Positions 18,224 through 26,460 of a DNA stretch of 64,000 nt are shown piece after piece. Source of the DNA: Methanosarcina sp. UBA289 (lineage in GTDB: Archaea > Halobacteriota > Methanosarcinia > Methanosarcinales > Methanosarcinaceae); contig DAKJ01000016.1 in the NCBI GenBank assembly GCA_002496565.1, positions 1 through 64,000 on the forward strand, read 5' to 3'. The notes beneath the pieces were generated by a model. It was not told the DNA's origin and made no database searches. It saw only the letters and a program-made list of their open reading frames with translations. A program made the translations under genes and the position numbers. Positions within the stretch are counted from its first letter, which is position 1; every line of letters begins with the position of its first letter.

Positions 18224-18237
18224 TTCTCAATTGTAAA
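18224..18237 (+). promoter_or_regulatory. Single operator at the regulator's own promoter
   Basis: TTCTCAATTGTAAA matches TTCACAATTGTGAA at 12 of 14 bases. It lies 20-30 bases downstream of TATA-like ATATATATG (about 18197-18206) and 21 bases before the proposed start of the HTH gene, which suggests autoregulation. Confidence 0.6.
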
Positions 18238-18258
18238 ATCAAAGAAGTGATGATAATT

Positions 18259-18639
18259 ATGGAAACTCCGTGTCAGAAGATTGTGTGGGATCTGGTCCCC
18301 GCAATAAGGGCCAGTCTTGCAATCGAACTTGTAAAAAAAGGACAGTCACAGGCAGCGTCTGCAAAGTTGCTAGGGATTGCCCCGTCGGCAGTTTCCCAGT
18401 ATATTTCGGGAAAAAGAGGATACAGGATCGAGTTTCAGGGCGAGACGAAAGAATTGATCGAAAAACTTGCTCAGGATTTGATCGACAACACGGTCGCTGA
18501 CTTTGTAGTAAGAATCTGTGAGATCTGCGTAAGTGCCAGAGGAATTGAAAAGAAGTGTAATAGCGGTTGTGGCCCGGAAAAACAAGCTGAAAATAAAACA
18601 GAAGATAAAGCAGAAGATCAAGAAAAAACTGAAGCATAA
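18259..18639 (+). CDS. HTH regulator (COG2522 type) with C-terminal cysteines; candidate cysteine/Fe-S regulator
   Basis: 126 residues. The helix-turn-helix is at about 20-60 (VKKGQSQAASAKLLGIAPSA, then VSQYISGKRG), followed by a helical stretch (about 65-90). A Cys cluster ICEICVSARGIEKKCNSGCG (about 92-111) comes next, then an acidic, disordered Lys/Glu tail. Four cysteines in Cx2C and Cx3C spacing plus Cys5 could bind an Fe-S cluster or zinc; this is inference. The ATG at 18259 has GAAGTGA eight bases upstream, so I prefer it to the in-frame GTG at 18247 and ATG at 18250. The gene is divergent from iscS, and a shared palindrome lies at both promoters and at tRNA-Cys and cysK. It is the best candidate to bind that palindrome. 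Confidence 0.8.
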   Translation: METPCQKIVWDLVPAIRASLAIELVKKGQSQAASAKLLGIAPSAVSQYISGKRGYRIEFQGETKELIEKLAQDLIDNTVADFVVRICEICVSARGIEKKCNSGCGPEKQAENKTEDKAEDQEKTEA

Positions 18640-18702
18640 AGCCGGAGTTTATCGGTTTATCTACTGTTTTTCTGTATCCTGTTAAAATAGCTACTTAAAA
18701 AT

Positions 18703-18718
18703 GGAAAGGGACCTTTCC
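18703..18718. terminator. Hairpin terminator between convergent genes
   Basis: GGAAAGG-GA-CCTTTCC followed by CTTTATTATTTA lies between the stop of the HTH gene and the stop of the PKD protein gene. The stem and T-rich tail could serve both strands. Confidence 0.5.
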
Positions 18719-18723
18719 CTTTA

Positions 18724-19377
18724 TTATTTAACAACTACTTTATTACTGACACTCTTGTAAGAATTATCAATACTGTATACAGTCAGATAAACTTTATAAA
18801 TTCCTGCTTTTTTATAAGTGTGGGTTGGATTCTGTACAGTTGATCGGGAACCATCACCGAAATTCCAGTTCCATTTCATGGGTTTAGCCCCTGAAGTTGT
18901 ATCTTTAAAGGTAACTTTCTTTCCAGAGATTACGGATTTGAAACCTGGAACAAATTTTTTAGACTTTTCTCCAGATGATATTGTAATGGCTGCCTTTTTA
19001 ACCATATTCACACAACAACTTCCTGAACCGTATGCAGTCACTTTTACATCATAGGTTCCGGATTCTTTTATAATGCACGAACAGGTACATATCCCTTTTT
19101 TCGTGCACTTTGAGCAGTAGGAACTGCAGGAACCGGCTACCTTTCCGGTTTTGGAATCCGTTACTGTATACTGGACAAGTTTAACAGGGCCTGATATATA
19201 ACTTGTAAACCCGACTTTCGATGGTGCGGTTTTGCTTGTAGGATTTATTGTAACCTTGGTAATCTTCAAGTTACTACATGTACCTCCTTTGCAAGATACC
19301 TGTGGAGCGCTTGCCATTGCAGTAAATGGCATCAAAACCAATAGAACTATTACAAAGAGAATTGCTTTTCGTTTCAT
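18724..19377 (-). CDS. Secreted Cys-rich protein with C-terminal PKD domain
   Basis: 217 residues with a signal peptide (1-23, KRKAILFVIVLLVLMPF core, cleavage near AMASA). A beta-sandwich region with ten or so cysteines follows (CKGGTC, CSSYCSKCTKKGICTCSC, SGSCC; about 29-125). A PKD domain lies at about 137-217, recognised by MKWNWNFGDGSRSTVQNPTHTY and KAGIYKVYLTVYS. PKD domains are common in Methanosarcina surface proteins. There is no lipobox or anchor, so it is probably released or held by partners. The dense cysteines suggest disulfides or metal binding. It sits inside the sulfur island but converges on the regulator, so no link to sulfur control is implied. Confidence 0.8.
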   Translation of the reverse strand: MKRKAILFVIVLLVLMPFTAMASAPQVSCKGGTCSNLKITKVTINPTSKTAPSKVGFTSYISGPVKLVQYTVTDSKTGKVAGSCSSYCSKCTKKGICTCSCIIKESGTYDVKVTAYGSGSCCVNMVKKAAITISSGEKSKKFVPGFKSVISGKKVTFKDTTSGAKPMKWNWNFGDGSRSTVQNPTHTYKKAGIYKVYLTVYSIDNSYKSVSNKVVVK

Positions 19378-20151
19378 CGTTTTCTATTATTTAACAAACT
19401 TAACCATATAATCTTGGAAGTGGGCTAAATAAATTTTTAAAGTTGTGTAAATTTATTTAGTATTTAATTTGAAAATAAAATGACATTTAGATAGTATAAG
19501 CGGGAAAAGTCAAAATTTTTACCAATTAAATATTTAAATTATTTTAATTTTTTAATTAGTGTCGGTTTATTTTTAATTTTATAGTAAGGAATATCAAATC
19601 GAATGATCGGTTTTCTTCCTTATCATTTATCATTTCACCAAGTAGCTATCAAAATCGTCAAGCACTGTTAATATTAAATTGACAGGAGTGTATAAAAAAG
19701 AACTTAGAGCTTGTAACACTCATCCAAAAGCCTAAAAGCCTATTAGAAAAGACGATAATGACGCTGTAAAGTTACTACAATATATCTATAGTATCCAGGG
19801 TATCCAGGGTATCCAGCATGTCCAACAGCTCTGATTCTGATACTGCCAATTTTAAGGATACAGAAAATCATAACATTTTTTGGATATGCTCTTAATTAAT
19901 CGGATTCTTTTTAGTTCTAAAGTATTATGGTTTTTCAATTAAGAAATTTCTCGATAACTATATTTAACATAAGATTAATTCACAATTGTGAATTTCTGTA
20001 AATTGCCTATATGCTGCAGCAGTATTAGCTACTCAAAACAATGATTGGTAGTTTATAATATAAGATGATTAATATAATTAATAATATATTAGGATCAAGT
20101 TAAAAATACATGGAGCCTTGAATAGATAGGCTACGGAAGACGGTAGATAAC
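19378..20151. other. Long AT-rich upstream region of cysK
   Basis: No gene is found. A short tandem repeat of GTATCCAGG occurs at 19791-19816. A TATA box (AACTATATTTAAC, about 19957-19968), the operator at 19979 and an untranslated leader of about 160 bases precede cysK. The leader could hold further control but shows no recognised riboswitch. Confidence 0.4.
19979..19992 (+). promoter_or_regulatory. Operator at the cysK promoter
   Basis: TTCACAATTGTGAA is a perfect palindrome identical to site 1 at tRNA-Cys. Its centre is about 22 bases downstream of the TATA box, on the expected transcription start of cysK-cysE. No second site is seen 19 bp away. Confidence 0.75.
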
Positions 20152-21078
20152 ATGGGGCGAATATATTCCGATATAACCTGGACAATTGGGAATACTCCGC
20201 TTGTCAGGTTAAACCGCATAACAGAAGGTCTGCATGCGGATGTGTTGGCTAAAGTAGAGTCCTTTAATCCGATGGGAAGTGTAAAGGACAGAATAGGGCT
20301 ATCAATGATTGAAGAAGCCGAACGCGAAGGGAAAATAAAAGAAGGAACCACAATCGTTGAACCCACTAGCGGTAACACTGGTATTGGACTTGCATGCATC
20401 TGTGCCGCCCGTGGCTATAAGCTCATACTGGTTATGCCTGAAACAATGACAGTAGAACGAAGAAAATTACTAAAAGCGCTGGGAGCAGAACTTGTCCTGA
20501 CTCCGGGAACTGAAGGAATGAAAGGGGCAGTCAATAAAGCCGAGCAGATGGCTGCTGACGATCCTTCGCTTTACTTCATACCCCAACAATTCCAGAACCC
20601 TGCAAATCCTGAAATTCACAGACGGACAACAGCCGAAGAAATCTGGAAAGATACTGACGGCAAAGCAGATGTTATTGTAGCAGGCGTGGGGACAGGTGGA
20701 ACTATCACAGGTGTTGCAAGCGTCATCAAAAAAAGAAAACCCGCTTTTAAGGCGATTGCAGTAGAACCTGCCGAATCTCCCGTGCTTAGCGGCGGAAGCC
20801 CTGGCCCACACAAGATCCAGGGTATAGGTGCAGGTTTTGTTCCGGACGTACTTCAGCTTGAACTGATCGATGAGATAATCCGGGTTACAGGAGATGATGC
20901 CGCTGCCACAGCCAGGCGCCTGGCAAAGGAAGAAGGTATCCTTGCAGGGATATCCTCAGGCGCTGCCACTTATGCTGCAATTGAGGTCGCATCCAGGGAA
21001 GAAATGAGTGGGAAGACCATTGTTGTGATCTTGCCGGATACGGGAGAGCGTTATCTAAGCACTGACCTGTTTGACTGA
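20152..21078 (+). CDS. cysK: Cysteine synthase A (O-acetylserine sulfhydrylase)
   Basis: This PLP enzyme makes cysteine from O-acetylserine and sulfide. In the 308 residues are GNTPLVRLNR, the cofactor lysine in NPMGSVKDRIG (about 44), the TSGNTGIGLA substrate loop (about 71), GVGTGGTITGVA (phosphate-binding glycines, about 182) and IQGIGAGFVP. The length and motifs are those of classical CysK. It is the first gene of a cysK-cysE operon, with 52-79 bases to the next start. Methanosarcina also charges tRNA-Cys by the SepRS/SepCysS route, so free-cysteine synthesis here adds a second cysteine supply. Confidence 0.95.
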   Translation: MGRIYSDITWTIGNTPLVRLNRITEGLHADVLAKVESFNPMGSVKDRIGLSMIEEAEREGKIKEGTTIVEPTSGNTGIGLACICAARGYKLILVMPETMTVERRKLLKALGAELVLTPGTEGMKGAVNKAEQMAADDPSLYFIPQQFQNPANPEIHRRTTAEEIWKDTDGKADVIVAGVGTGGTITGVASVIKKRKPAFKAIAVEPAESPVLSGGSPGPHKIQGIGAGFVPDVLQLELIDEIIRVTGDDAAATARRLAKEEGILAGISSGAATYAAIEVASREEMSGKTIVVILPDTGERYLSTDLFD

Positions 21079-21157
21079 TTTATCAGTGACTATTTGATTG
21101 ATCCATCTAACAGCTGGCTGATTAATCAATATGACAATTAACACCGGAAGATTTCAA

Positions 21158-22105
21158 ATGGGAATCAGGGAAGATATCAGAACCGTTTTCAAAAAAGATC
21201 CCGCAGCAAGGTCTACGCTTGAGGTAATCTGCTGCTATCCGGGCCTGCATGCAGTCTGGGTACATCGGATATCTCACTGGCTATGGAATAGACACTTTTA
21301 TTTTCTTGCCCGTCTGCTATCTCACATCTCAAGAATGTTAACAGGTATTGAAATCCATCCTGGGGCAAAGCTTGGACGGCGAGTTTTCATAGATCACGGG
21401 TCAGGAGTGGTAATCGGAGAAACTGCTGAGGTAGGTGATGACGTTTTGATATATATGGGAGTTGTATTAGGCGGAACAGCTCTGGAAAAGGTAAAGCGTC
21501 ATCCTACAATTGAAAACGACGTAGTTATTGGTTCAGGAGCATCCATACTTGGGCCAATTACGGTTGGAAGAGGAGCTAAAATAGGCGCCGGCTCGGTTGT
21601 GATTAGGCCAGTTCCACCCGGAGCTACTGTCGTGGGAGTGCCTGGAAGGATTGCAGAGCCGCAGCCCTCAGTTTCTGCAGGACAGCTTGATCATGACAAG
21701 CTACCTGATCCTGCCCTTGTTATTATAAGCCAAATGCTTGACCGACTGAGTCGGCTGGAAGAGCAATTCAAGGAGCATGAAAATTTAATTTCCGGACACG
21801 AGATGGCTCCGCAGAGTACCGAAATAAGAAAAGAGGATCAAATCTATTCTCGACTAAAAGAAGTCATTGACCCTGAAGTTGGAATGGATATTATCAAAAT
21901 GGGCTTTGTCAAGGAAGTAAATGTAAACGGAACCAGTGTAGATGTAAACCTTGTATTGACAACAAGTGCCTGTCCAATGATTGAGTACTTTAAGGACGAG
22001 GTCAAGCGAAAAGTCCTGAGTATTGGCGGGATAGAAGACGTTAGCGTCAATATCCTTGATGAGCCCTGGAGCTGGGACCGGCTCAAAAAACAAGTAGTCC
22101 ACTAA
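21158..22105 (+). CDS. cysE: Serine O-acetyltransferase fused to a MIP18/DUF59 domain
   Basis: Residues about 1-180 are a CysE: REDIRTVFKKDPAARST, HRISHWLW, then the left-handed beta-helix hexapeptides with IHPGAKLGRRVFIDHGSG and catalytic His residues, ending near VGVPGRI. A linker with a coiled coil (about 190-235) leads to a MIP18/DUF59 domain of about 85 residues. That domain has IDPEVGMDIIKMGFVKEV and TTSACPM, the family's conserved Cys. DUF59 proteins act in Fe-S cluster delivery (SufT, Cia2). An in-frame ATG lies at 21131; GGAAGA before the ATG at 21158 and family starts favour the latter. The fusion ties cysteine synthesis to Fe-S biology. Confidence 0.9.
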   Translation: MGIREDIRTVFKKDPAARSTLEVICCYPGLHAVWVHRISHWLWNRHFYFLARLLSHISRMLTGIEIHPGAKLGRRVFIDHGSGVVIGETAEVGDDVLIYMGVVLGGTALEKVKRHPTIENDVVIGSGASILGPITVGRGAKIGAGSVVIRPVPPGATVVGVPGRIAEPQPSVSAGQLDHDKLPDPALVIISQMLDRLSRLEEQFKEHENLISGHEMAPQSTEIRKEDQIYSRLKEVIDPEVGMDIIKMGFVKEVNVNGTSVDVNLVLTTSACPMIEYFKDEVKRKVLSIGGIEDVSVNILDEPWSWDRLKKQVVH

Positions 22106-22223
22106 AATGACTATTTTTAGAAATTCTAAGCCTTTTGTGGAGAAGAAACGGAGAATAAATATTTTGTATGTTTTTTATCCCAATTCTTTTATTCCTTTTG
22201 TTTCAATTTCTTATATATTTGTT

Positions 22224-22895
22224 TTATTTCTTCTTGTGCTTTTTTGATCTCTGGATCAGGTCAATAAAATATTTAGTCTCTGTTTTTACATCGTCACTGC
22301 ATACGACTGCAGAAATTGCGACCAGGCTGTCAGCTCCACTTTGAAGGATAATATCAGAATTTTTCTTATTTATTCCGCCAATAGCGACTACGGGAATCTT
22401 TATTACCTTTTTAACTTCTCTTATTTCATGTAAACCGATTCCGTCTCCTGCGTCTTTTTTTGTAGCAGTATTAAATATGGGGCCAAGACCCACATAGTCA
22501 GCCCCAGCTCTTTCTGCCCGAATTGCTTCCTCCCTATCACATACGCTAAGACCGATTATCTTGCCTTCGCCAAGAAGCTTTCTCGCCATTTCAATAGGCA
22601 TGTCGTCCTGGCCTATATGAACCCCATCCGCATCAATCGCTAAAGCAACATCAATTCTGTCGTTTACAAGAAATATTGCCCTGCCACTGCATATACTCTT
22701 GATTTCCGAGGCTTCGTCGACCATCTCTTTAGTACTTTTATCCTTTTCTCGGTATTGAACAATTCTGCAGCCTGCCTCTACTGCCTCTCTGACATCGGAT
22801 AAAGTCCCTTTCTTCGAAAGTCCGGAATCTGTTACGAGGTAGAAGTCAATTTCTTTTAAAAGGGAACTTTTCCGGTTGAAGCCTTTCTGGTTCAT
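22224..22895 (-). CDS. thiE: Thiamine-phosphate synthase
   Basis: It couples the pyrimidine diphosphate and thiazole phosphate moieties to give thiamine phosphate. The 223-residue TIM barrel has YLVTDSGLS, QYREKDKSTKE (pyrophosphate contacts), FLVNDRIDVALAIDADGVHIGQDD, GLGPIFNTATKKDA and VVAIGGINKKNS, all as in ThiE. A basic N-terminal extension of about 13 residues precedes the family start. It lies downstream of thiM on the same strand with 160 bases between. It converges on cysE. No TPP riboswitch was recognised upstream. Confidence 0.93.
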   Translation of the reverse strand: MNQKGFNRKSSLLKEIDFYLVTDSGLSKKGTLSDVREAVEAGCRIVQYREKDKSTKEMVDEASEIKSICSGRAIFLVNDRIDVALAIDADGVHIGQDDMPIEMARKLLGEGKIIGLSVCDREEAIRAERAGADYVGLGPIFNTATKKDAGDGIGLHEIREVKKVIKIPVVAIGGINKKNSDIILQSGADSLVAISAVVCSDDVKTETKYFIDLIQRSKKHKKK

Positions 22896-23055
22896 AATGC
22901 TTAGTCCATCCAGTAAGCACGTTTTTTAAAACGCTTTTTGTACTCCATATTCTTCGAGCTTAAGGTTCTTTTTACCGAATATATCATTTTCCTCTTCTGA
23001 GCTCACGATTCTTCTCTTTTTCCTCGGAACTTACTGCTTTCCTTTTATTCTGAAC

Positions 23056-23841
23056 TCACATTTCCTCAAAGTTCATCATGCTTTTTACTTTCTCATCTGA
23101 AAGGTTAAACACTTCATCATAAAGGTTAACCTTGAAACTTCCAGGCCCACTTGATCTCCCGGCTGCAAGTTCACCTGCAATTCCAAAGTAGCATAACGCT
23201 TCTTTAGAAGCTTCGCAGTAATCCGGATTAACGGCAGCAAACGAACCTATTACCGATGCAGCCATGCAGCCTGTCCCGACAATCGACCCCATCAACTCAT
23301 GCCCGTTCTTGACAATAAAAACCCTCTCTCCATCGCTTATAATATCTTCTTTTCCTGTCATCACAACAATGGAGGAGCTTGACTTTGCAAACGCTTTCGC
23401 GATTTTCGCAGGATCCGCATTAATTGAAGTTGCTTCAACCCCTTTTGTCTCAGCGCTTTCGCCTGCCAGTTTTGCAATTTCTGAGTAATTTCCTTTTACA
23501 ATATCGACACGGACAGAACCAAGGATTTTTGCAGCCATTTCATCCCTGAATTTCGTAGCTCCAACCCCAACTGCGTCAAGCACGACCGGAATTTTCTTTT
23601 TATTTGCAGCGGCAGCAGAGAGAAGCATGGAATCAATAATTCCGGATGTAAGAGTTCCTATATTAAGCACAAGAGCCGATGAAATCCCTGTCATTTCTGC
23701 ACATTCTTCAGGAGCATGCGCCATTACAGGCAGCGCGCCAAAAGCTCTTGTCATGTTCGCGCAGTCGTATATAGTTACCCAGTTTGTTATATGATGTATG
23801 AGGGGTTTTGTTTCTCTTATTGTTTTTAATGGGTTATTCAT
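23056..23841 (-). CDS. thiM: Hydroxyethylthiazole kinase
   Basis: It phosphorylates the thiazole alcohol for thiamine salvage. Family motifs in the 261 residues are KPLIHHITNWVTIYDCANM, ALPVMAHAPEE, LNIGTLT, VVLDAVGVGATKFR, VVKGNYSEI-type (here DIVKGNYSEI) and the catalytic GSIVGTGCMAAS. The open frame extends to 23919, but GAGGA lies five to six bases before the ATG at 23841, where family members begin, so I use that. It forms a thiamine salvage pair with thiE. Confidence 0.93.
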   Translation of the reverse strand: MNNPLKTIRETKPLIHHITNWVTIYDCANMTRAFGALPVMAHAPEECAEMTGISSALVLNIGTLTSGIIDSMLLSAAAANKKKIPVVLDAVGVGATKFRDEMAAKILGSVRVDIVKGNYSEIAKLAGESAETKGVEATSINADPAKIAKAFAKSSSSIVVMTGKEDIISDGERVFIVKNGHELMGSIVGTGCMAASVIGSFAAVNPDYCEASKEALCYFGIAGELAAGRSSGPGSFKVNLYDEVFNLSDEKVKSMMNFEEM

Positions 23842-23976
23842 AAGATTCCTCAAGAGGCGTTTTGAATTCGATATGGTTTGAAATGATGTTGCTTTGAAAT
23901 GACGAGTGATTAAAATCAATCATGATATATTGGTTAGCAATATTTATTTGGCAAATAGTTAGAACTCATAAATAAA

Positions 23977-24070
23977 CATTAAGGATCTGGAATTAAACAT
24001 TAAGGATCTGGAATTAAGCATTAAAAACCCGGAGTTAAGTATAAGAGTCCGGAATTAAACACTAAAACTC
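23977..24070. repeat. Degenerate 20-21 bp tandem repeat between fdhD and thiM
   Basis: Two perfect copies of CATTAAGGATCTGGAATTAA (from about 23978) are followed by three diverged copies with CCGGAGTTAAG and CCGGAATTAAA cores. It lies just after the fdhD stop, in the upstream region of thiM. No function is apparent. Confidence 0.6.
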
Positions 24071-24079
24071 CGAATAAGT

Positions 24080-24886
24080 TTACTCCGGATTTCTTATCCT
24101 TTCTGCACCTGTGTAAATGTTCATTTTCTGGCTCCGGACAAAACCAATAATAGTTAGGCCAGCTTGCTTTCCCATACTTATAGCAAGCGTGGTGGTTGCA
24201 CCTCTGGATGCAATAATAGGAATATTAGCCATAAGACATTTCCTTACCATCTCCGAAGAAAGCCTTCCAGAACAGGTTACGATTGTCCTTGAGAAGTCCA
24301 CACTATGTTTCAGTCCATAACCTATTGCCCTATCAAGGGCGTTATGCCTGCCTATATCCTCGATTATGCAGATCTTTCCTTCAGGCCCGAAAAGCCCGAC
24401 AATATGTATGCCGCCTGTCCTGGTATGGAGGTCTGAGACGAGCGTTTCTTTCATTATACTCTTTATTGTTGAGACATCAGTGACCAGATCCGATTGGATT
24501 TTCGGAAGACGATCCGCATCCACATATGAAGTGTCGCCTCCACACCCTGAAAGGACAGTTTTCCCTGAAAGCATGATTGAAAATGGATCTTTTGTCAGGA
24601 CACTGGCACTGAGAGGGCTGACACCATCTACTTTTTCTTTCTTATCTCTGTTTTCTTCTTTACTTTTTTCTATGTGCAGCGATTCGATATCCTCGAGCTT
24701 GCGGATAATCCTTTCTGTATATAAAAATCCTATTATAAACTCCTCAAGCATTGTCGGGCTTACCATAGCGGTTAGAGCATGGCGGCCGTTGACAAAGACT
24801 GCAAGAGGCAATTCCATTACGACTTCGTGAGATGATGGGACCATTAAACCGTTATCATATTTTATACAGGGAACCGTGATGTACAT
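24080..24886 (-). CDS. fdhD: FdhD sulfurtransferase for molybdenum/tungsten-cofactor enzymes
   Basis: FdhD moves sulfur from a cysteine desulfurase to the bis-MGD cofactor of formate dehydrogenase or relatives. Motifs are ELPLAVFVNGRHALTAM, EEFIIGFLYTE, then SGCGG (in place of the CxxC of the E. coli protein), DLHTRTGGIHIVGL, EDIGRHNALDRAIG and SRGATTTLAISMG. An insert of about 30 charged residues (EKSKEENRDKKEK region) breaks the middle. The frame is open to 24928, overlapping the desulfurase, but the ATG at 24886 avoids this and follows an AAGGAG. It is directly downstream of a SufS-type desulfurase, a probable sulfur donor. Confidence 0.92.
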   Translation of the reverse strand: MYITVPCIKYDNGLMVPSSHEVVMELPLAVFVNGRHALTAMVSPTMLEEFIIGFLYTERIIRKLEDIESLHIEKSKEENRDKKEKVDGVSPLSASVLTKDPFSIMLSGKTVLSGCGGDTSYVDADRLPKIQSDLVTDVSTIKSIMKETLVSDLHTRTGGIHIVGLFGPEGKICIIEDIGRHNALDRAIGYGLKHSVDFSRTIVTCSGRLSSEMVRKCLMANIPIIASRGATTTLAISMGKQAGLTIIGFVRSQKMNIYTGAERIRNPE

Positions 24887-24902
24887 CCGTATATCATACT
24901 CC

Positions 24903-26084
24903 TTACAGCATACGAGAGATTTCTTCAATTGTTTCGATAAGCAGGTTAACCTCTTCCAAGGTATTATAGAGGTAAAGACTTGCCCTCACAGTGCCGTTTT
25001 GGAGTCCCAGGTGTTTCATTAACGGGATACAGCAGTGATCTCCAGAACGGACAAGCACTGCCGCTCTTTCGTCAAGCAAATAGGCTATCTCGTGGGGGTG
25101 AATCCTGTCTATGGTAAAAGAGACAACCCCTATTCTGTTTTTAGAGTTCCGTGGCCCATGAACGACTACATTTTCGATTCCGGTAAGCCCTGTGAGAAGA
25201 TGTTCAGTCAGCTTCTGTTCGTGCCTGAATATGGAATCCATTCCCAGGCTTTCAAGATATTTTACTGCCTGCGCAAGCCCGATTGCACCTGAGATATTCG
25301 GGGTGCCTCCTTCAAAGCGCTGGTAACCGCCAGTCAAAGTATATCCTTCAGTTGTGACGTCCTCAACTGTACCTCCACCCAGTATGAGGGGAGAAATTAC
25401 CTCATCTCGCATCCACAGCACGCCAGTGCCAGTAGGCCCGAGCATTTTATGACCGGAAAAACATAAAAAATCGCATCCCAAAGCCCTGGAATCCACTGAA
25501 AAATGGGGAACGGATTGAGCCCCGTCAACCAGAAAATAGGCTCCCTGCGCTTTGCAGATTTTAGCAATCTCCTTGACAGGCTGCAAGGTGCCAAGAACAT
25601 TTGAGGCATGGCTTACTGCAACCAACTTTGTATCAGCGGTAATTGCTTCTTCAAATATCTTTATATCAAAAATTCCATTTTCACCAGGCTGAATAATGAC
25701 TACTTCAGCGCCTTTCTCACGTAGTCGAAGCCAGGGAAGCAGGTTAGAGTGATGCTCTACAATTGTTGTAACGATTCGATCTCCGGGCTGCCAATCAAGG
25801 CCGGCTGCAACCATGTTGATAGATTCGGTCGTATTTTTAGTAAAGACTGTCGTGCCCTCTTTCCCACCAATGAAGCTGCTGATTAGCTCATGTGCGTCCT
25901 GATACCTCTGGGTTGCAACCCTTGTAAGCCTGTGCATCCCCCGACCAACATTGGCACGGTACTGTCGGTCATATTCGTTCATTGCAGCGATTACAGGTTC
26001 AGGAACAAGGCTGGTTGCCTCACTGTCCATATAATGGAGATATCTGGGTATTTGAAAGTCAGCCATGCAATCTTCAATTTTCAT
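24903..26084 (-). CDS. SufS/Csd-type cysteine desulfurase
   Basis: A class V aminotransferase-fold PLP enzyme, 393 residues, group II. It has YMDSEATSLVP, FTKNTTESINMVA, VEHHSNLLPW, FLVDGAQSVPHFSVD, the cofactor lysine in CFSGHKMLGPTG (about 225) and the sulfur-accepting Cys in VRSGDHCCIPLM (about 352). It differs from the IscS at 16799-17983, which is group I. It overlaps or abuts fdhD and lies downstream of a larE relic, so it was probably a sulfur donor for cofactor sulfuration rather than general cluster assembly. No operator of the TTCACAATTGTGAA type is seen upstream. Confidence 0.92.
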   Translation of the reverse strand: MKIEDCMADFQIPRYLHYMDSEATSLVPEPVIAAMNEYDRQYRANVGRGMHRLTRVATQRYQDAHELISSFIGGKEGTTVFTKNTTESINMVAAGLDWQPGDRIVTTIVEHHSNLLPWLRLREKGAEVVIIQPGENGIFDIKIFEEAITADTKLVAVSHASNVLGTLQPVKEIAKICKAQGAYFLVDGAQSVPHFSVDSRALGCDFLCFSGHKMLGPTGTGVLWMRDEVISPLILGGGTVEDVTTEGYTLTGGYQRFEGGTPNISGAIGLAQAVKYLESLGMDSIFRHEQKLTEHLLTGLTGIENVVVHGPRNSKNRIGVVSFTIDRIHPHEIAYLLDERAAVLVRSGDHCCIPLMKHLGLQNGTVRASLYLYNTLEEVNLLIETIEEISRML

Positions 26085-26165
26085 AGCACTTCATCCATAC
26101 TTCTGTATCCTTTAAGATAGGAGGGTAATGTATGAAAAACTACAATCCTGCAATACCTCTAATAT

Positions 26166-26400
26166 TCAACCTCGCATGTTTACTGCCTTCTCGAATTCTT
26201 CAGGTATCAACTCGATTCTTGCAATTTTACCATGTAATCTTAAACGCAGATTTGAAAAACCCAGATCGTGCAGCAAATTCTCTGCGTTTTCTATATTTTG
26301 CAGCTTTTCAACTGTGATTTCTTCCCCATATGGAATTCGCGATGCAAGACATGAAGCTGACGGTTTGCTTCAGAAATCAAAACCGCAGTCCTGAGCTGGC
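26166..26400 (-). pseudogene. larE: larE relic (sacrificial sulfur transferase), C-terminal fragment
   Basis: Reading the minus strand, the end of LarE is clear: KPSASCLASRIPYGEEI, EKLQNIENAENLLHDLGF, RLRLHGKIARIELIPEE, stopping at 26166-26168. LarE uses its own Cys sulfur to build the nickel-pincer cofactor. A stop codon lies four codons before KPSAS, and the upstream part is frameshifted (SQLRTAVLISEANR-type sequence) and then lost. The remaining ATPase half is absent. It lies 82 bases upstream of the sufS-fdhD pair on the same strand. Confidence 0.8.
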
Positions 26401-26460
26401 TGCCGTATCTGTTTCTTTTGAATTTCAAGTGAGATGAAGGGATTAATGTTATGCTTTTTC

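Noticed and set aside
23842..24079. TPP riboswitch upstream of thiM
   Set aside because: The conserved THI-box segments are not present; only tandem repeats are seen.
24886..24928. Longer fdhD start at 24928
   Set aside because: It would overlap the sufS end by 26 bases; the ATG at 24886 follows an AAGGAG and fits the family better.
25751..25764. ACAATTGT inside the sufS coding region
   Set aside because: Coding, poor flanks, no promoter.
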